DNA of 64,000 bases from Prevotella sp. (GCA_017554105.1 JAFZIY010000015.1:62001-126000); one strand, 5' to 3'. Shown: positions 43,459 to 54,641, counted from the first letter of the stretch. The notes: a model not told the origin generated them from the sequence alone. Made by a program: numbers and translations.

Positions 43459-44178
43459 TTATTTCTTGCTTTCCAGATCCAGCGACTTTATGAAACCTCC
43501 GTTTTCGTCAAACACGGACAAGACGGTATGTCTTCCTCCCACGGGGTCGCCGTCCTTGTCAACAGCGTTATTATACTCGTATGACAGCATGATGGGATAG
43601 CCTTCCTCAAGGGTGAAGCCTACGTTGTCCTGGTTTGTGGGGAGGAGCATCGCACTCTTGTCGTTCAGGTCGACGATGTATGAGAAGACGTTGCGCTGGT
43701 CGAAGCAGCCGCACAGCATCAGTTTCTGGGCAAAGGGGAAAAGACTTGCCTTATAGATGGCGTGTATGTCTGTCAGGGAGCACTTCACCGCGTCCTCGCT
43801 GGTGGGCTTGTACCATCTCATTTCTTCGGGTTCTGTGGTGGTGAGTAGTTTCTCCAGTTTCTTGGTTTTGTTGTCGAAGACATACACTGAGGTGATGTAT
43901 GCTTCCTCGTCGTATTTCGCCTTCTTGTCGTTGTTAAGGAAAACGGACAGGCTGTCGTTGCTGTCAGCAAGTTTGGCGGTACGCGGGAGTCCTGCCTGAT
44001 AGAGCGAGTCTAATGGTAGGGCACTCGTCGTGGAATCTGTTTGCGCGGCACCTTCATCATTAGTGTTCTTGCATGTGTTTCCACAGGCGCACAACATCAC
44101 GAGAAACAACAAAACAACAATGTTCTTTGAGAGCAAGACAACGGTCTTTCCCTTTTCATGATTACTTTTCATCTTCAT
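43459..44178 (-). CDS. Lipoprotein, unknown
   Basis: 239 residues; the N-terminus leads through a hydrophobic stretch to the lipobox VMLCAC, so it is lipidated. The rest has no recognised motif, though blocks of the kind VFDNKTKKLEKLLTTTE and VFDENGGFIKSLDLE look like blades of a small beta-propeller (6-bladed or BF3164-like). It lies 107 bases after the acyltransferase-CotH gene on the same strand. A start two codons later (44172) is possible. Confidence 0.65.
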   Translation of the reverse strand: MKMKSNHEKGKTVVLLSKNIVVLLFLVMLCACGNTCKNTNDEGAAQTDSTTSALPLDSLYQAGLPRTAKLADSNDSLSVFLNNDKKAKYDEEAYITSVYVFDNKTKKLEKLLTTTEPEEMRWYKPTSEDAVKCSLTDIHAIYKASLFPFAQKLMLCGCFDQRNVFSYIVDLNDKSAMLLPTNQDNVGFTLEEGYPIMLSYEYNNAVDKDGDPVGGRHTVLSVFDENGGFIKSLDLESKK

Positions 44179-44285
44179 ATAGGTTTTTTACAAAATAAAA
44201 TTGATAGATAATTTGCGTGCAAAAGTAACAATAATAATTGTCAATAACAAGAAACTTTACACTGAAAAAGCAGAAGTCTTGTGAT

Positions 44286-46682
44286 TTATTTGCAAATATA
44301 CTTCTTTCCGTCCTTTATGTATATGCCTTTATAAAGGTTACTGAGCATCCTGCCCTGGACGTCAAAGCAGGAATGGGAGGTGGCAGGAGTGTCGTAGGAC
44401 GGGCGTGTGACAGCGCTCACGACAGGCATATTGTTGTCCATCCATGTCTTTCTGTTGGCAAACCACTGGCGCAGGGTGGTTATCTCCTCCTCTATGCTCG
44501 GACGACTGAAGTCCCATCGCTCGCAGTCCCACTGCTTTGACTGTTGGAGGTCGGAGGCCAGGGTGGAGGTGGAGAGGGAGTCGAGAAGGTAGTCGATGCG
44601 GTTGAAAATCTCCGGTGACAGTTCGTGATATCGGGTGATGTAGGTGTCCTTGAAAAGCGTGTTACCGCTGCTCAGCAGGTCCTTAAAGAGATACATGTTG
44701 TGTATGGTTGCCCAGTTGCCCTCTTTCTTACAGATGGTGTCGAAGTCCCATAGGTTAGCCATAGTGAACAGCGATGCGGCGGTGTTGTCGTATTTGGTCA
44801 TGAAGATGTTTGAGCCAAGACCATCCTGGGTGCCGAGGATGTCGTGGGCCAGCAGCCAGGAGGCGAACGACGGTACGTCGATATACATGGGATAGGTGCC
44901 GTTTGTGGCCGACTGCTCCATCTGAAGCACGGCATCGCTGATGTAGGAAACACTTTCTTCGGTGAAGTCCTCCACGTCGGGATGCTTGAAGGTGTAGTTC
45001 TCATTATAGCCGCTGGGCACATAGAAATCTTCATTCCACCAGTAGGGGTCGTACTCCAGGATATATCCCGTGAGGTTATCGACGTTGAGACGGCAGTCGG
45101 TATTGCGGCGCACCGACTCGCAAAGGGCGTAGAGACCACGGAAATCGCCATTGATGACGACGTTGACAAACTGAAAGGCAGGAGTCCACGACATCCCCAC
45201 AAGACGGTTTATCTCCGTTCCTGCATAGAGGCTGAGTAGCATATACTCCTCCTTTATGAGCAGCCAGTTGCGGTCCTTGTATTTCTTGTTGCCACGACAG
45301 AGGAGGTCGGCCTTCTTCTCCAACTTTATCTTGAATGGTTTCTTGGGCAGCCAGGAACTCCAGTTGCCGCGAATCTTATACGTCATACCGCTTGCCCCTT
45401 CCTCATATGGTCCGCTGTCGTAGAGTGTCTCATCACCCTTATATATGACAATGGAGCCGGGCACCTTCGTGGCATTGCGTATAGAACCCCCGTTGCAGCC
45501 CTCAGGAGCCACGACATACTCGCCAGTGGGTTCTTCCCCGTCAACGGTGTTTATGACCACCACGGGCATGCTGAGAGCCCTCAGGGCGGCAATATCTGGC
45601 TGCTGCTGTGCGTTCATGCCTTGGGGAAACAACAGGGCAAGCAAAAACAGGAGTGCTGACGTGCCGCTCTTCCGCTTTCCTACGAGGTACGGAAGGTATC
45701 TGAATGTGAGGTATGCGATGATGGTGCAGATGTCATAGGCCAGGATAAGGGCGATGACCACCTGCCAGTAATTGCTGTAGGGGAAGTCTATCTTGTTGAG
45801 GACAAAGGCCACCAGTGCCGGTGCAGCACCGCAGAAGAAATAATAGACGATGGAGTGGGCACCTGTCCAACTAAGCATGAACACTCGTCCGAGCCATTTG
45901 CAGAGTGAGACGAGGAAAAGGGTGCTCACCACGATGTCGGCAAGGAACAGCGGGATATTGGACACCTCGACGCTTCCTATCACCGTTGACTCATCGCCCT
46001 TTATTATCATTATCTTTATTAAAAGTAAAAGGATAGAAAGAAATGATGTAGATAATGGGGTGTGCAAACGGTTGAAAACATGCTCGTAACGACGGTAGAG
46101 ATAACCGCAGATCATTATGCTAAGGGCCATCAGGCCGTCGTTGACGTACCACAGGTTCTGTGCATAGTGCAGTGGAGAAGGGTTGCATTTGTTGCCGATA
46201 ACGAAGGAGGCAGCGAAGGCAAGGAGCATAACAAGTGTTATAAAGATGGTTTTTCCACGTGTTATGAGCAGCGTTATCAACATCAGCAGTTCGGCAACGA
46301 TGAGTGCTGCGATGAACCATGAAGCCTGGCCTTGGATAATCTTATTGAACACCTCACCAGCATCGGCACCCATGACGAATATCTTTATAATGCCGAGAAT
46401 GACCGTGAAGACAAAGTAAGGCAAGAGCAATGACAGGGCAATGGACTTCAGTTTCCGTGTGAAAGAGAATCCCCTGTCTCTCAAGAAGAGATAGCCTGAG
46501 GCGAAGAAGAATGCCGCCAGCGCGTTGTGGACATAGCACTGGTAGGGAGTGATGATGCCGCCGGTATAGTAAACCTCGGTGTGATAGAGAAGAACTGCTA
46601 TCATACTGATACCACGCATGGTGTCTATCCAGTGCAGGCGGGTACCACTGTCACTCTCAGAAGTATTGGAAATGTGTGCCAT
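44286..46682 (-). CDS. Acyltransferase-3 domain fused to CotH kinase-like domain with secretion-type tail
   Basis: 798 residues, unusual fusion. Residues about 12-335 are an acyltransferase-3 membrane domain (WIDTMRGISMIAVLLYHTEV; ten helices). At about 341-362 comes a hydrophobic segment after KRKSG that reads like a leftover signal peptide ending at MNAQ. Residues 375-760 are a CotH kinase-like domain (GMTYKIRGNWSSWLPKKPFK, catalytic-type Lys; later NLWDFDTI metal Asp). The tail GRMLSNLYKGIYIKDGKKYI is like type IX secretion tails. CotH proteins can act as kinases, though their targets in Bacteroidota are unknown. The internal membrane segment should place the CotH part outside the inner membrane. 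It lies directly downstream of porZ. Confidence 0.8.
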   Translation of the reverse strand: MAHISNTSESDSGTRLHWIDTMRGISMIAVLLYHTEVYYTGGIITPYQCYVHNALAAFFFASGYLFLRDRGFSFTRKLKSIALSLLLPYFVFTVILGIIKIFVMGADAGEVFNKIIQGQASWFIAALIVAELLMLITLLITRGKTIFITLVMLLAFAASFVIGNKCNPSPLHYAQNLWYVNDGLMALSIMICGYLYRRYEHVFNRLHTPLSTSFLSILLLLIKIMIIKGDESTVIGSVEVSNIPLFLADIVVSTLFLVSLCKWLGRVFMLSWTGAHSIVYYFFCGAAPALVAFVLNKIDFPYSNYWQVVIALILAYDICTIIAYLTFRYLPYLVGKRKSGTSALLFLLALLFPQGMNAQQQPDIAALRALSMPVVVINTVDGEEPTGEYVVAPEGCNGGSIRNATKVPGSIVIYKGDETLYDSGPYEEGASGMTYKIRGNWSSWLPKKPFKIKLEKKADLLCRGNKKYKDRNWLLIKEEYMLLSLYAGTEINRLVGMSWTPAFQFVNVVINGDFRGLYALCESVRRNTDCRLNVDNLTGYILEYDPYWWNEDFYVPSGYNENYTFKHPDVEDFTEESVSYISDAVLQMEQSATNGTYPMYIDVPSFASWLLAHDILGTQDGLGSNIFMTKYDNTAASLFTMANLWDFDTICKKEGNWATIHNMYLFKDLLSSGNTLFKDTYITRYHELSPEIFNRIDYLLDSLSTSTLASDLQQSKQWDCERWDFSRPSIEEEITTLRQWFANRKTWMDNNMPVVSAVTRPSYDTPATSHSCFDVQGRMLSNLYKGIYIKDGKKYICK

Positions 46683-46699
46683 AGGCTTATCTGATTATG

Positions 46700-48832
46700 T
46701 TACCTCACAACAGCAATCTTGCATACGGTGCCCGCATCGCCGTCGGCAGTGGCGGTCTGTACCATATAGATGCCGGAAGCCACGCGCTTGCCCTTGAGGT
46801 CGCAGCCGTCCCAGGTGTACATTCCACCGTTGCTGCGGCCCTGGTTCACCAGCACGCCATTGCTTGTCGTTATCTTCACGTCAGCGTTGAGGGAGAGTCC
46901 GACAATGGTAATCAGTCCGGTATACTCTGGTCTCACGGGGTTGGGATATGCATAGACGTTGTCGGTTGTCATCTCCTCATTGGACGAGGAGGCATCGCTC
47001 ATGTAGGAGCATAGGCCGCGCCCGGTGCCGAAGAACACCTCACCGGTCTTGTCGTTGATGGCTATCGACTCTATCTCGTTGTCCAGAAGACTGCTGTTCT
47101 CGGTGGTGAAGTGCTGCAGTTCGTTGATGTTGTCGCCGTCGATAAGATAGACACCATCGTCGAAAGTGCCAAACCACTTACGGCCGGCGGCATCCTCTGC
47201 GATGCAGTTGATATTGACTCCACCGAGCAGATAGTCGGCAAGGTTACTGCCGTCGTTACGGGGCACCTTTACCTGCACCAACGACTTGTCGTCGGTTCCG
47301 ATATGCTCGTACGGGAGATATGCCGGGCCTCCGTTGCCGCCTACCCATATATCACCGCTCTTGCTTTGCATGATGCACTCCATGGCGTTGGTGGAATACT
47401 CGGTGCCATCCTGGTTCTTGAACGGCGTATCGTAGGCAACGAGCACGTCGTTGGCGGTGTCGTAGGAATAGAAACTGGGCTTCTGCCAGTAGTCGTTGGT
47501 GAACCACAGCAGTCCTTTGTTGTCGGCAAAGATATGCGAGGGATAGTGGAGCGCTACGTTATTCTCCTGGAGCAGTTCGCTCTTCGGGAATGCCTTCCAT
47601 TGTCCGTTGGCGTCATATCGGAGCAGACAGGCATCGTATGCCATGCCGTTAAGCACCCACAGGTCGCCGTTCTTGTTGTATTTCAGTCCGAAAACAAGCA
47701 CATAGGACTTGGCGCCTACGGTGTATGCCGGTTGCAGGATGGTGTTCTCGTTGTTGTAGAGTTTCACGAACTTACCATCGATAAACTCGTACATTCCCGT
47801 TCTGCCGCCAGCCATGAGACGCACGCCGGAGGTGTATGTGGGGTCGATGTCGAAGTCCATGATGTCGATATAACTTACTCCTGTCTTCTCTGCGAGGTTG
47901 TCCTCGTAGTTTATCCATTCGTTGCCGTCATATACCTGGATGCATCCGGGACGCCGCCTGTCGCCCCATCGTGTGAAACTTCCTCCGCAGGAGTATAGTT
48001 TGTCGCCATAGAAACGCATCGTGGTGAAGTAGTTATACGAGGGACCGTCAGGCATGATACCGCTTGCGGTGATGGTCCTGCCACCGTCTTCCGCCTGTTT
48101 CCACTGCTGCATCTTACCGTCCTTCTGCGTACTCCAGTAGCATTTGTTCTGCTGGTCGTAGGCAATAAGTTCGGTATATCCCTGTGACGTGCTTGTCGTT
48201 ATGGTGTTATCATCGACGTATGTGGGGTTCTCTCCACTCTTCAGTCCTGTCCAGTTGGCGGGGTCGAGGAGGTTGTCGTTCATGTCACCCCTTACGTTTC
48301 CGTCGCTGGTCTTGCAGAAGATAACCCCGTTGCTCACCTGAATCTTCGACACTTTCTTGCCGAAGTTGTAGGTTGCCGTAATCTCGTTCTTCTCCACATT
48401 CATCTTTATCACTCCGAAACCGGTGCCTATGAATGCGTAGTTGCTGCTGATGGTGACGCAGTTCACGGTCTTGTCCTCGGTCATAATCTTAGTGTAGAAA
48501 CTGCTGTTGTTCTGCACCGTGCCATCGTTCTGCAGGAGGTCGATGTTCTGGTTGTTGTATATTATGACGAGTTTCTTCGCCGCCTTGCACCATGCGATGA
48601 AGTCAATGCCCGTGTCAGAGAGTGAGTTTACCTTGTCGTAGGTCTCGACACTCTGGTCGCTTGGATTATAGGAGAAGAGATTGTTGCTTGCAAGCACAAA
48701 CACCTTCTCGCCCGATGGCTCGATGTCTGTTATCGACTTGTAAGCCAAGTATGCGTTCCACTGCCCTATGCTTGCGGCATGCACCGTTGCCGATGCTATC
48801 GTTGCGATAATCAATAATATGTATTTCCTCAT
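46700..48832 (-). CDS. porZ: PorZ-like type IX secretion system protein
   Basis: 710 residues with signal peptide, two seven-bladed-type beta-propellers (about 25-630, opening SIGQWNAYLAYKSITDIEPS and ETYDKVNSLSDTGIDF) and a C-terminal domain ending in YPNPVRPEYTG...KGKRVASGIYMV, of type A secretion tails. This is the PorZ pattern, in which the propellers and tail help the surface attachment complex process cargo of the type IX system and deliver A-LPS to it. Only PorZ is visible here; PorU, PorV and PorQ are elsewhere. The next gene downstream carries a similar tail. Confidence 0.8.
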   Translation of the reverse strand: MRKYILLIIATIASATVHAASIGQWNAYLAYKSITDIEPSGEKVFVLASNNLFSYNPSDQSVETYDKVNSLSDTGIDFIAWCKAAKKLVIIYNNQNIDLLQNDGTVQNNSSFYTKIMTEDKTVNCVTISSNYAFIGTGFGVIKMNVEKNEITATYNFGKKVSKIQVSNGVIFCKTSDGNVRGDMNDNLLDPANWTGLKSGENPTYVDDNTITTSTSQGYTELIAYDQQNKCYWSTQKDGKMQQWKQAEDGGRTITASGIMPDGPSYNYFTTMRFYGDKLYSCGGSFTRWGDRRRPGCIQVYDGNEWINYEDNLAEKTGVSYIDIMDFDIDPTYTSGVRLMAGGRTGMYEFIDGKFVKLYNNENTILQPAYTVGAKSYVLVFGLKYNKNGDLWVLNGMAYDACLLRYDANGQWKAFPKSELLQENNVALHYPSHIFADNKGLLWFTNDYWQKPSFYSYDTANDVLVAYDTPFKNQDGTEYSTNAMECIMQSKSGDIWVGGNGGPAYLPYEHIGTDDKSLVQVKVPRNDGSNLADYLLGGVNINCIAEDAAGRKWFGTFDDGVYLIDGDNINELQHFTTENSSLLDNEIESIAINDKTGEVFFGTGRGLCSYMSDASSSNEEMTTDNVYAYPNPVRPEYTGLITIVGLSLNADVKITTSNGVLVNQGRSNGGMYTWDGCDLKGKRVASGIYMVQTATADGDAGTVCKIAVVR

Positions 48833-48835
48833 ATT

Positions 48836-49723
48836 CTAAGCCTTTTTTCCCAACTCCTCAAAATACAGAAGTTTGTATATATTAAACTTAAAAACGCTCG
48901 GATTATTGCCTTCCAGATTGTGTAAGAGTGATTTATGGAACAAATTATATGTAAGGCGCAGCAGGGGGTTAAGGTGGAACTGACTTATTTTCCGACTGTA
49001 GTCGAGCAGCGAGGAGTAGCCTTGCAGTTCGCTGCTGAACTGTCGTAGTGTGCGCAGTCCTTCCTCCGTCTTTCGCATGAAGAGCTCGTTTGTCTCGAAG
49101 TCGGTGAATGTCAGAGGGTTGTCTATATGCTTAATGGCGATACCGTTGTCGCGAAGCGTCTTGCCCCACAGCACGTCCTCGTAGCCATAATGACGGAAAC
49201 GCTCGTCGAAGGGGAAGCGCATCATCACCTCTCTCGCCACCATGAAGTTGCTGGTGTGGAAGTCCTGGTATGGGTTCTGCTGGCGTACGGCGGCGCTGTG
49301 GTTGCCTTCTGCCTTCAGTTCATAGCGGTAGCGGAGGTTCGTAAGCAGTGACTTGTCGTCGTGAGTGATGTCGTAACCGCCATAGACCACGGCTTCGTCG
49401 TGACGCAGATAGTCGCTGATGAAACCCTCTTTGCGCAGGCTCATGTCGCCGTCAACGAACAACAAACGGTCGTATTGCGCCTCACGGGCGAGTAAGTTCC
49501 TTATCTTTGCACGTCCCGAGTTTGTCTCCCTCTCAATGAGACGCACGTTATTCAGTGTACTGATAGCGCGGTTCTCCTCCTTTGCCTGCTCGTCGTCGGA
49601 TCCGTCGTCGGCAACAACAATTTCCCAACTGACAGGCAGGTCGCTCAACTGCTCATGCAGAGCAACAACGAGGTTGCTGCATCGGCAGTTGAAAACGGGT
49701 ATCAGTACGGAGAGGTTATTCAT
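48836..49723 (-). CDS. Glycosyltransferase family 2
   Basis: 295-residue GT-A enzyme: donor-binding [20 protein letters not shown] and [10 protein letters not shown], metal-binding DxD in [12 protein letters not shown], acceptor region [19 protein letters not shown]. It probably adds a sugar to a cell-envelope glycan on the cytoplasmic side. The ATG overlaps the rdgB end by eight bases and porZ follows after three bases, so it belongs to the leuS-yitT-rdgB-porZ run. Sugar and acceptor unknown. Confidence 0.85.
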   Translation of the reverse strand: MNNLSVLIPVFNCRCSNLVVALHEQLSDLPVSWEIVVADDGSDDEQAKEENRAISTLNNVRLIERETNSGRAKIRNLLAREAQYDRLLFVDGDMSLRKEGFISDYLRHDEAVVYGGYDITHDDKSLLTNLRYRYELKAEGNHSAAVRQQNPYQDFHTSNFMVAREVMMRFPFDERFRHYGYEDVLWGKTLRDNGIAIKHIDNPLTFTDFETNELFMRKTEEGLRTLRQFSSELQGYSSLLDYSRKISQFHLNPLLRLTYNLFHKSLLHNLEGNNPSVFKFNIYKLLYFEELGKKA

Positions 49724-50327
49724 TCTTCAGGAGATAGTCGGCCAACTTCTTCACCGCCCTTGCACGGTGTGAGATATGATTCTTTATGTCAAGTCCGAGT
49801 TCTGCAAACGTTTTGTCATAGCCTTCGGGCATAAAGATAGGGTCGTAGCCGAAGCCCTCAGAGCCACGCTTCTCATCGATGATGCTGCCCTCCACCTTTC
49901 CTTCGAATATGTGAAGAACAGAGCCCTCTCCTGCCCCATCGCCACTTTCTTGCTTCTGTAGCAGAGCGATGACAGTGCGGAAACGTGCTGTGCGCTGAGT
50001 CTCGTCACCCAGTTTGCGCAGCAGTTTGTCCATATTGGCGTTGCTGTCGTGGTCGGTTCCCTCAGCATATCGTGCGCTATGCACACCCGGTTCGCCGTCG
50101 AGAGCATCCACCTCAAGGCCTGTGTCGTCGGCGAAACAGTCGTAACCATACTTCTCGAAGACATAGCGCGACTTCTGAATGGCGTTGTCGAGCAGCGTGT
50201 CACCCGTCTCAGGGATATCCTCATGACAACCGATGTCGGCAAGCGACATCACCTCGAAACTGCTGCCAAGAATCTCTCGTATTTCCGAAAGTTTGTTCTT
50301 GTTGTTTGTGGCGAATACTATTTTCAT
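49716..50327 (-). CDS. rdgB: Non-canonical purine NTP pyrophosphatase
   Basis: 203-residue HAM1/RdgB-family enzyme, which hydrolyses ITP, dITP and XTP to monophosphates and keeps them out of nucleic acids. It starts [20 protein letters not shown] with SxxK-type triphosphate contacts, then [35 protein letters not shown] (catalytic Asp) and [12 protein letters not shown]. Length is normal. TGATG overlap with yitT, eight-base overlap with the GT2 gene. Confidence 0.95.
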   Translation of the reverse strand: MKIVFATNNKNKLSEIREILGSSFEVMSLADIGCHEDIPETGDTLLDNAIQKSRYVFEKYGYDCFADDTGLEVDALDGEPGVHSARYAEGTDHDSNANMDKLLRKLGDETQRTARFRTVIALLQKQESGDGAGEGSVLHIFEGKVEGSIIDEKRGSEGFGYDPIFMPEGYDKTFAELGLDIKNHISHRARAVKKLADYLLKNE

Positions 50328-51310
50328 CAGTTTTTATCGTTGTTAGTAGTTTCCTGTTCGATTATGATGTTGTTCTTTTCCAAGTCTTTCTTCTTCACTT
50401 TCACCTTTATCTTGTCGAAACCCTCGCCAAAGACACCGATGACAGCACTCTGGCTGACAAATGCCTTGGGGTCAATCATCTTCACGATACGGAAGATGGT
50501 GACGCTCTCTCGTTTCTTTGCAAGAAGCACTATCACCTTGACTTCCTTGCCACTGTACCATCCGTGACCGTCAAGAATGGTCATGGTGTGGTCTGTCTCC
50601 TCGGCAAGTGTCTTTGCTATCTCTTCATATTTCTTTGAGAAAATCATGAACTGCACCGACTGCCGCTGGCGGTTCATGATGTAGTCGAGCATGAAATTCT
50701 CGATAATCATGGTGCAGAAACCGAACACCACCATAGTCATACGCTCGAGGAAGGTGCCAAACTGCGGTATGAAAAGACAGCTGCCGATGATGATGAAGTC
50801 GGCAAAGAGCAGTATCGTTCCTAACGAGAAGTCGTGGAACTTGTTTATCGATGCCGCGATAATGTCGGTGCCTCCCGTGCTGCCGTTGTACCAGAATGTA
50901 AGTCCGAGTGCCGTTCCCGTCATAAGACAGCCTATGAGAAGCGACATGAAGTCTTGTCCCTCGCCCAGAATCTTTATCATGTTCCCTGCCTCGTCGACGG
51001 GTGCTACCTCCTTCATCAGCCACAAAAGGAACGACAGCATCAGTGTGGCAAAGATGGTTTTCATCAGGAATTTCACTCCCAGTATCTTCAATGCCATGAT
51101 AAGCAGTGAGGCATTGATGAGGAAGTAAGTGTATGAGTTGGGGAACGAAGTAGCGTAATAAACAATAGCGGCGATACCTGCCACACCACCCGTTACTATC
51201 TCATAGGGCATAAGAAAGAATGTAAACCCGAAGGCATACAATAGAAGCGCAAAGGTTATTCCGATATAATCCTTCAGCTCGTTTCTTATTATGGTTTTAT
51301 TCACAGTCAT
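50327..51310 (-). CDS. YitT family membrane protein (DUF2179 C-terminus)
   Basis: About 327 residues: five membrane segments (YitT part, with [19 protein letters not shown] and [17 protein letters not shown]) and a soluble DUF2179 domain (about 250-305, [20 protein letters not shown]). Function unknown; it may be a transporter with a regulatory domain. The start is the ATG at 51310; a longer frame would need TTG at 51325. Between leuS and rdgB, an arrangement I know from Bacteroides relatives. The 129-base gap before it has only low-complexity CTCCTGAACTCC-type DNA. Confidence 0.85.
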   Translation of the reverse strand: MTVNKTIIRNELKDYIGITFALLLYAFGFTFFLMPYEIVTGGVAGIAAIVYYATSFPNSYTYFLINASLLIMALKILGVKFLMKTIFATLMLSFLLWLMKEVAPVDEAGNMIKILGEGQDFMSLLIGCLMTGTALGLTFWYNGSTGGTDIIAASINKFHDFSLGTILLFADFIIIGSCLFIPQFGTFLERMTMVVFGFCTMIIENFMLDYIMNRQRQSVQFMIFSKKYEEIAKTLAEETDHTMTILDGHGWYSGKEVKVIVLLAKKRESVTIFRIVKMIDPKAFVSQSAVIGVFGEGFDKIKVKVKKKDLEKNNIIIEQETTNNDKN

Positions 51311-51439
51311 TACAAGGTTTTTCAAAAAAGATTTTTTAAGTAGTTATGGAGTGTAAGAGTGCAGGGGTAAAGACAAGGGTTATGCCTAAACTCCTGAACT
51401 CCTACTCTCCCGGACTCCTCCAAGAAGTATTATCGTGCC

Positions 51440-54289
51440 TTATTTCAGCACCACGTTCACCATTCTCTTAGGAACGATGATGACCTTAACCACCTGCTTG
51501 CCGTCGGTGTATTTCTGTGTGCGTTCATCGCTCATCACAGCCTCTTCCACGGTCTTGTTGTCGGCATCGGCGGCAAACTGCATCTCAAAACGGCGCTTTC
51601 CGTTGAAGGCGACACCCATTGTGACGCTGCTCTCCACAAGATATTGCTCGTCCCATGACGGCCATTGTGCGTCGCAGACACTGCCTTCCTGACCCAGACG
51701 CTCCCAGAGTTCCTCTGCGATATGCGGTGCGAAAGGTGCTATAAGCACAGCGAGTGTCTTCAGTACCTCACGGTCTGTACACTTCTGTTGTGACAGTTCG
51801 TTCACGCAAATCATGAATGCCGAGATGCTGGTGTTGTATGAGAAGAGAGGAATGTCCTGCGATACCTTCTTTATCAGTTTGTGAAGACTCTTCAGAGAGT
51901 CGTTTGAAGCCTTCTCGGAAGTCTCCTTCGAGAGTGCGTTATCAAACAGATTCCAGAACTTCTTCAGGAAACGGTGACATCCGTCGATACCGTTTGTGTC
52001 CCAAGGCTTCGACTGTTCCACCGGTCCGAGGAACATCTCATAGAGTCGGAGGGTGTCGGCGCCATATTTCTCGACAATCATATCGGGATTTACAACGTTG
52101 AACATCGACTTCGACATCTTCTCTATTGCCCAGCCGCATACGTAGCGTCCGTCTTCCAGAACGAACTCTGCATCGTTGTATTCAGGTCTCCAAGCCTTGA
52201 AAGCCTCTATGTCGAGCACATCGTTGCTTACGATATTGACATCTACATGGATAGGAGTCACGTCGGCATACTTGTCCTTCAGACCGAGTGAAACAAACAC
52301 AGGATGACCTTTGGCGTTGCTTCCCTCGTTGTCGCGATACACGAAGTTTGAGCGTCCCTGAATCATTCCCTGGTTCACAAGTTTCTGGAATGGCTCCTCC
52401 TTGCACGACACTCCGAGGTCGAAGAGGAACTTGTTCCAGAAGCGGGAGTATATCAAGTGACCCGTCGCATGCTCCGTTCCACCCACGTAGAGGTCAACAT
52501 TCTGCCAGTAATCGTCGGCCTCCTTGCTTACCAAAGCCTGCTCGTTCTTCGGGTCCATGTAGCGCAGATAGTATGCGCTTGATCCTGCAAAGCCCGGCAT
52601 TGTGTTAAGTTCGAGTGGGAAGATGGTTACGTTATCGATGGCACTACACTCCACGATGGTATTCGTCTTGGTGTCCCAAGCCCAGCGCTTTGCGTGTCCC
52701 AGTGGTGGCTGTCCGTCCTCAGTGGGCTTGTATTTGTCCACCTCAGGCAGTTCCAAAGGCAGGCACTCCTCGGGTACCATGTAAGGCATGTTGTCCTTGT
52801 AATACACGGGGAATGGCTCGCCCCAGTATCTTTGACGTGAGAAGATGGCGTCGCGCAGACGGAAGTTCACCTTCACTCGTCCGAGGTTATGCTCGGCAAC
52901 GTATTTCTTTGTGGCAGCAATCGCCTCCTTGACGGTAAGTCCGTTGAGCGAGAACTTCTTTGACTCGGAGTTGCAGACGATACCTTCCTTCGCGTCATAA
53001 CTCTCCTCCGACACGTCGGCTCCCTCGATAAGCGGGATGATAGGGAGGTTGAAATGACGTGCGAAAGCATAGTCGCGGGAGTCGTGAGCAGGCACAGCCA
53101 TGATGGCGCCTGTACCATAACCGGCAAGCACATACTCGGAAATCCATATTGGAATCTTCTCGTCGGTGAAGGGGTTGATGGCGTATGAGCCGGAGAAAAC
53201 ACCCGTCACCTTCTTGTCTGAGATGCGGTCGCGCTCGGTACGTTTCTTCACGTATGCGATATATTCTTCCACCTCTTTCTTCTGCTCGTCTGTTGTCAGT
53301 TCTGCAACGAGTTCACTCTCTGGTGCAAGAACCATGAATGTCACTCCGAACATGGTGTCGGCGCGGGTGGTGAAGATAGTGAACGACTTGTCGCTGTCAG
53401 CCACCTTGAACTCCACTTCAGCACCTTCGCTTCGTCCTATCCAGTTCTTCTGTGTCTCCTTCAGTGACTCGGTCCAGTCGATGGTGTCAAGACCGTCGAG
53501 CAGACGCTGGGCGTATGCCGAAACACGAAGGCACCACTGGCGCATCTTCTTCTGGACAACGGGATAGCCACCGCGCACGCTTACGCCATCTACAACCTCG
53601 TCGTTGGCAAGCACGGTGCCCAGTCCGGCACACCAGTTCACCATCGTCTCGCCGAGATAGGCGATGCGGTAGTTCATAAGAACTTCCTGCTGGCGCTTCT
53701 CGTCCCATGAGTTCCACTCGTCGGCAGTGAACGTCAGTTCCTCGGAACAAGCCACATCGATGATGCCGCCGTCGTCACCTTGTGTTCCCTTTGTCTGGAA
53801 ACGCTCGATGAGTTTCTCTATAGGCATTGCTTTCTGCTGCTTGTTGCAGTAGAAAGAGTTGAACATCTTCTGGAATGCCCATTGCGTCCACTTATAGTAG
53901 ATGGGCTCACATGTGCGCACCTCGCGGTCCCAGTCGAAGCAGAATCCTATCTTGTCCAACTGCTCGCGATAGCGGTTGATGTTTGCCTCGGTGGTTATTG
54001 CGGGGTGCTGTCCTGTCTGAATGGCATACTGCTCGGCAGGAAGTCCGTAGGCATCATAGCCCATAGGGTTCAGCACGTTATATCCCTGAAGCCTCTTGAA
54101 GCGTGCATAGATGTCGCTGGCGATATATCCTAAAGGGTGACCAACGTGCAATCCTGCCCCTGAGGGGTAAGGAAACATGTTGAGCACATAGTACTTTTTC
54201 TTCTCCTTGTCTTCCACAACGCGATAGGTTTTCTCGTCAACCCACCTCTGATGCCATTTCTTCTCAATGGCTCTGAAATCGTATTCCAT
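51440..54289 (-). CDS. leuS: Leucyl-tRNA synthetase
   Basis: 949-residue class I synthetase. HIGH motif is HVGH at 48-51 in [21 protein letters not shown] occurs at about 720 in [13 protein letters not shown]. The editing domain (about 230-430) has the characteristic ATP-independent proofreading parts (ITTTEAN-type loops, [19 protein letters not shown]). Slightly longer than the E. coli enzyme (860). First gene of leuS-yitT-rdgB-GT2-porZ; a -7 element lies at 54338-54345. Confidence 0.96.
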   Translation of the reverse strand: MEYDFRAIEKKWHQRWVDEKTYRVVEDKEKKKYYVLNMFPYPSGAGLHVGHPLGYIASDIYARFKRLQGYNVLNPMGYDAYGLPAEQYAIQTGQHPAITTEANINRYREQLDKIGFCFDWDREVRTCEPIYYKWTQWAFQKMFNSFYCNKQQKAMPIEKLIERFQTKGTQGDDGGIIDVACSEELTFTADEWNSWDEKRQQEVLMNYRIAYLGETMVNWCAGLGTVLANDEVVDGVSVRGGYPVVQKKMRQWCLRVSAYAQRLLDGLDTIDWTESLKETQKNWIGRSEGAEVEFKVADSDKSFTIFTTRADTMFGVTFMVLAPESELVAELTTDEQKKEVEEYIAYVKKRTERDRISDKKVTGVFSGSYAINPFTDEKIPIWISEYVLAGYGTGAIMAVPAHDSRDYAFARHFNLPIIPLIEGADVSEESYDAKEGIVCNSESKKFSLNGLTVKEAIAATKKYVAEHNLGRVKVNFRLRDAIFSRQRYWGEPFPVYYKDNMPYMVPEECLPLELPEVDKYKPTEDGQPPLGHAKRWAWDTKTNTIVECSAIDNVTIFPLELNTMPGFAGSSAYYLRYMDPKNEQALVSKEADDYWQNVDLYVGGTEHATGHLIYSRFWNKFLFDLGVSCKEEPFQKLVNQGMIQGRSNFVYRDNEGSNAKGHPVFVSLGLKDKYADVTPIHVDVNIVSNDVLDIEAFKAWRPEYNDAEFVLEDGRYVCGWAIEKMSKSMFNVVNPDMIVEKYGADTLRLYEMFLGPVEQSKPWDTNGIDGCHRFLKKFWNLFDNALSKETSEKASNDSLKSLHKLIKKVSQDIPLFSYNTSISAFMICVNELSQQKCTDREVLKTLAVLIAPFAPHIAEELWERLGQEGSVCDAQWPSWDEQYLVESSVTMGVAFNGKRRFEMQFAADADNKTVEEAVMSDERTQKYTDGKQVVKVIIVPKRMVNVVLK

Positions 54290-54337
54290 TCTTTCTTAAT
54301 ATGCTTTTAATTCTTGATATTCTGCACTTTTCGCCTG

Positions 54338-54345
54338 CAAAGTTA
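54338..54345 (-). promoter_or_regulatory. -7 element of leuS
   Basis: On the minus strand TAACTTTG lies 48 bases before the leuS ATG. Good match to TAnnTTTG. Confidence 0.65.
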
Positions 54346-54402
54346 GTGCAATTCGAGGATAAAACAAAAGAAATTCATTCTTATTTTACCACCTCACTAC
54401 CC

Positions 54403-54490
54403 TACTCCACACCTTTCACACTCCAAAAGCATACCTTTTATACCCTAAAAGGCCATCTTTCACACCCCAATAGGCCACCTTTCGCATCCT
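54403..54490. repeat. Four tandem 22-base units between divergent genes
   Basis: Units at 54403-54424, 54425-54446, 54447-54468 and 54469-54490, best copy AAAAGGCCATCTTTCACACC and on. On the opposite strand the pattern is GTGTGAAAGATGGCCTTTT, the same as in the arrays at 60583-60648 and 27265-27330. The 22-base step is exact. Lies between leuS (-) and the exported-protein gene (+); the remaining bases to 54695 hold only promoter elements and no gene. Confidence 0.8.
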
Positions 54491-54641
54491 CAAAGATATG
54501 CAATTGGCGGCCAACTGCAAACCCTTGATAATCCATATTATATGAGCAGTCAGGATCCCCGGGGCAAACCACCCTTAAAGAATAGGGAAAATCCCCCTCC
54601 GAATTAGGAACTTTCCTATTGCGGGTATATGAAACTTTATT

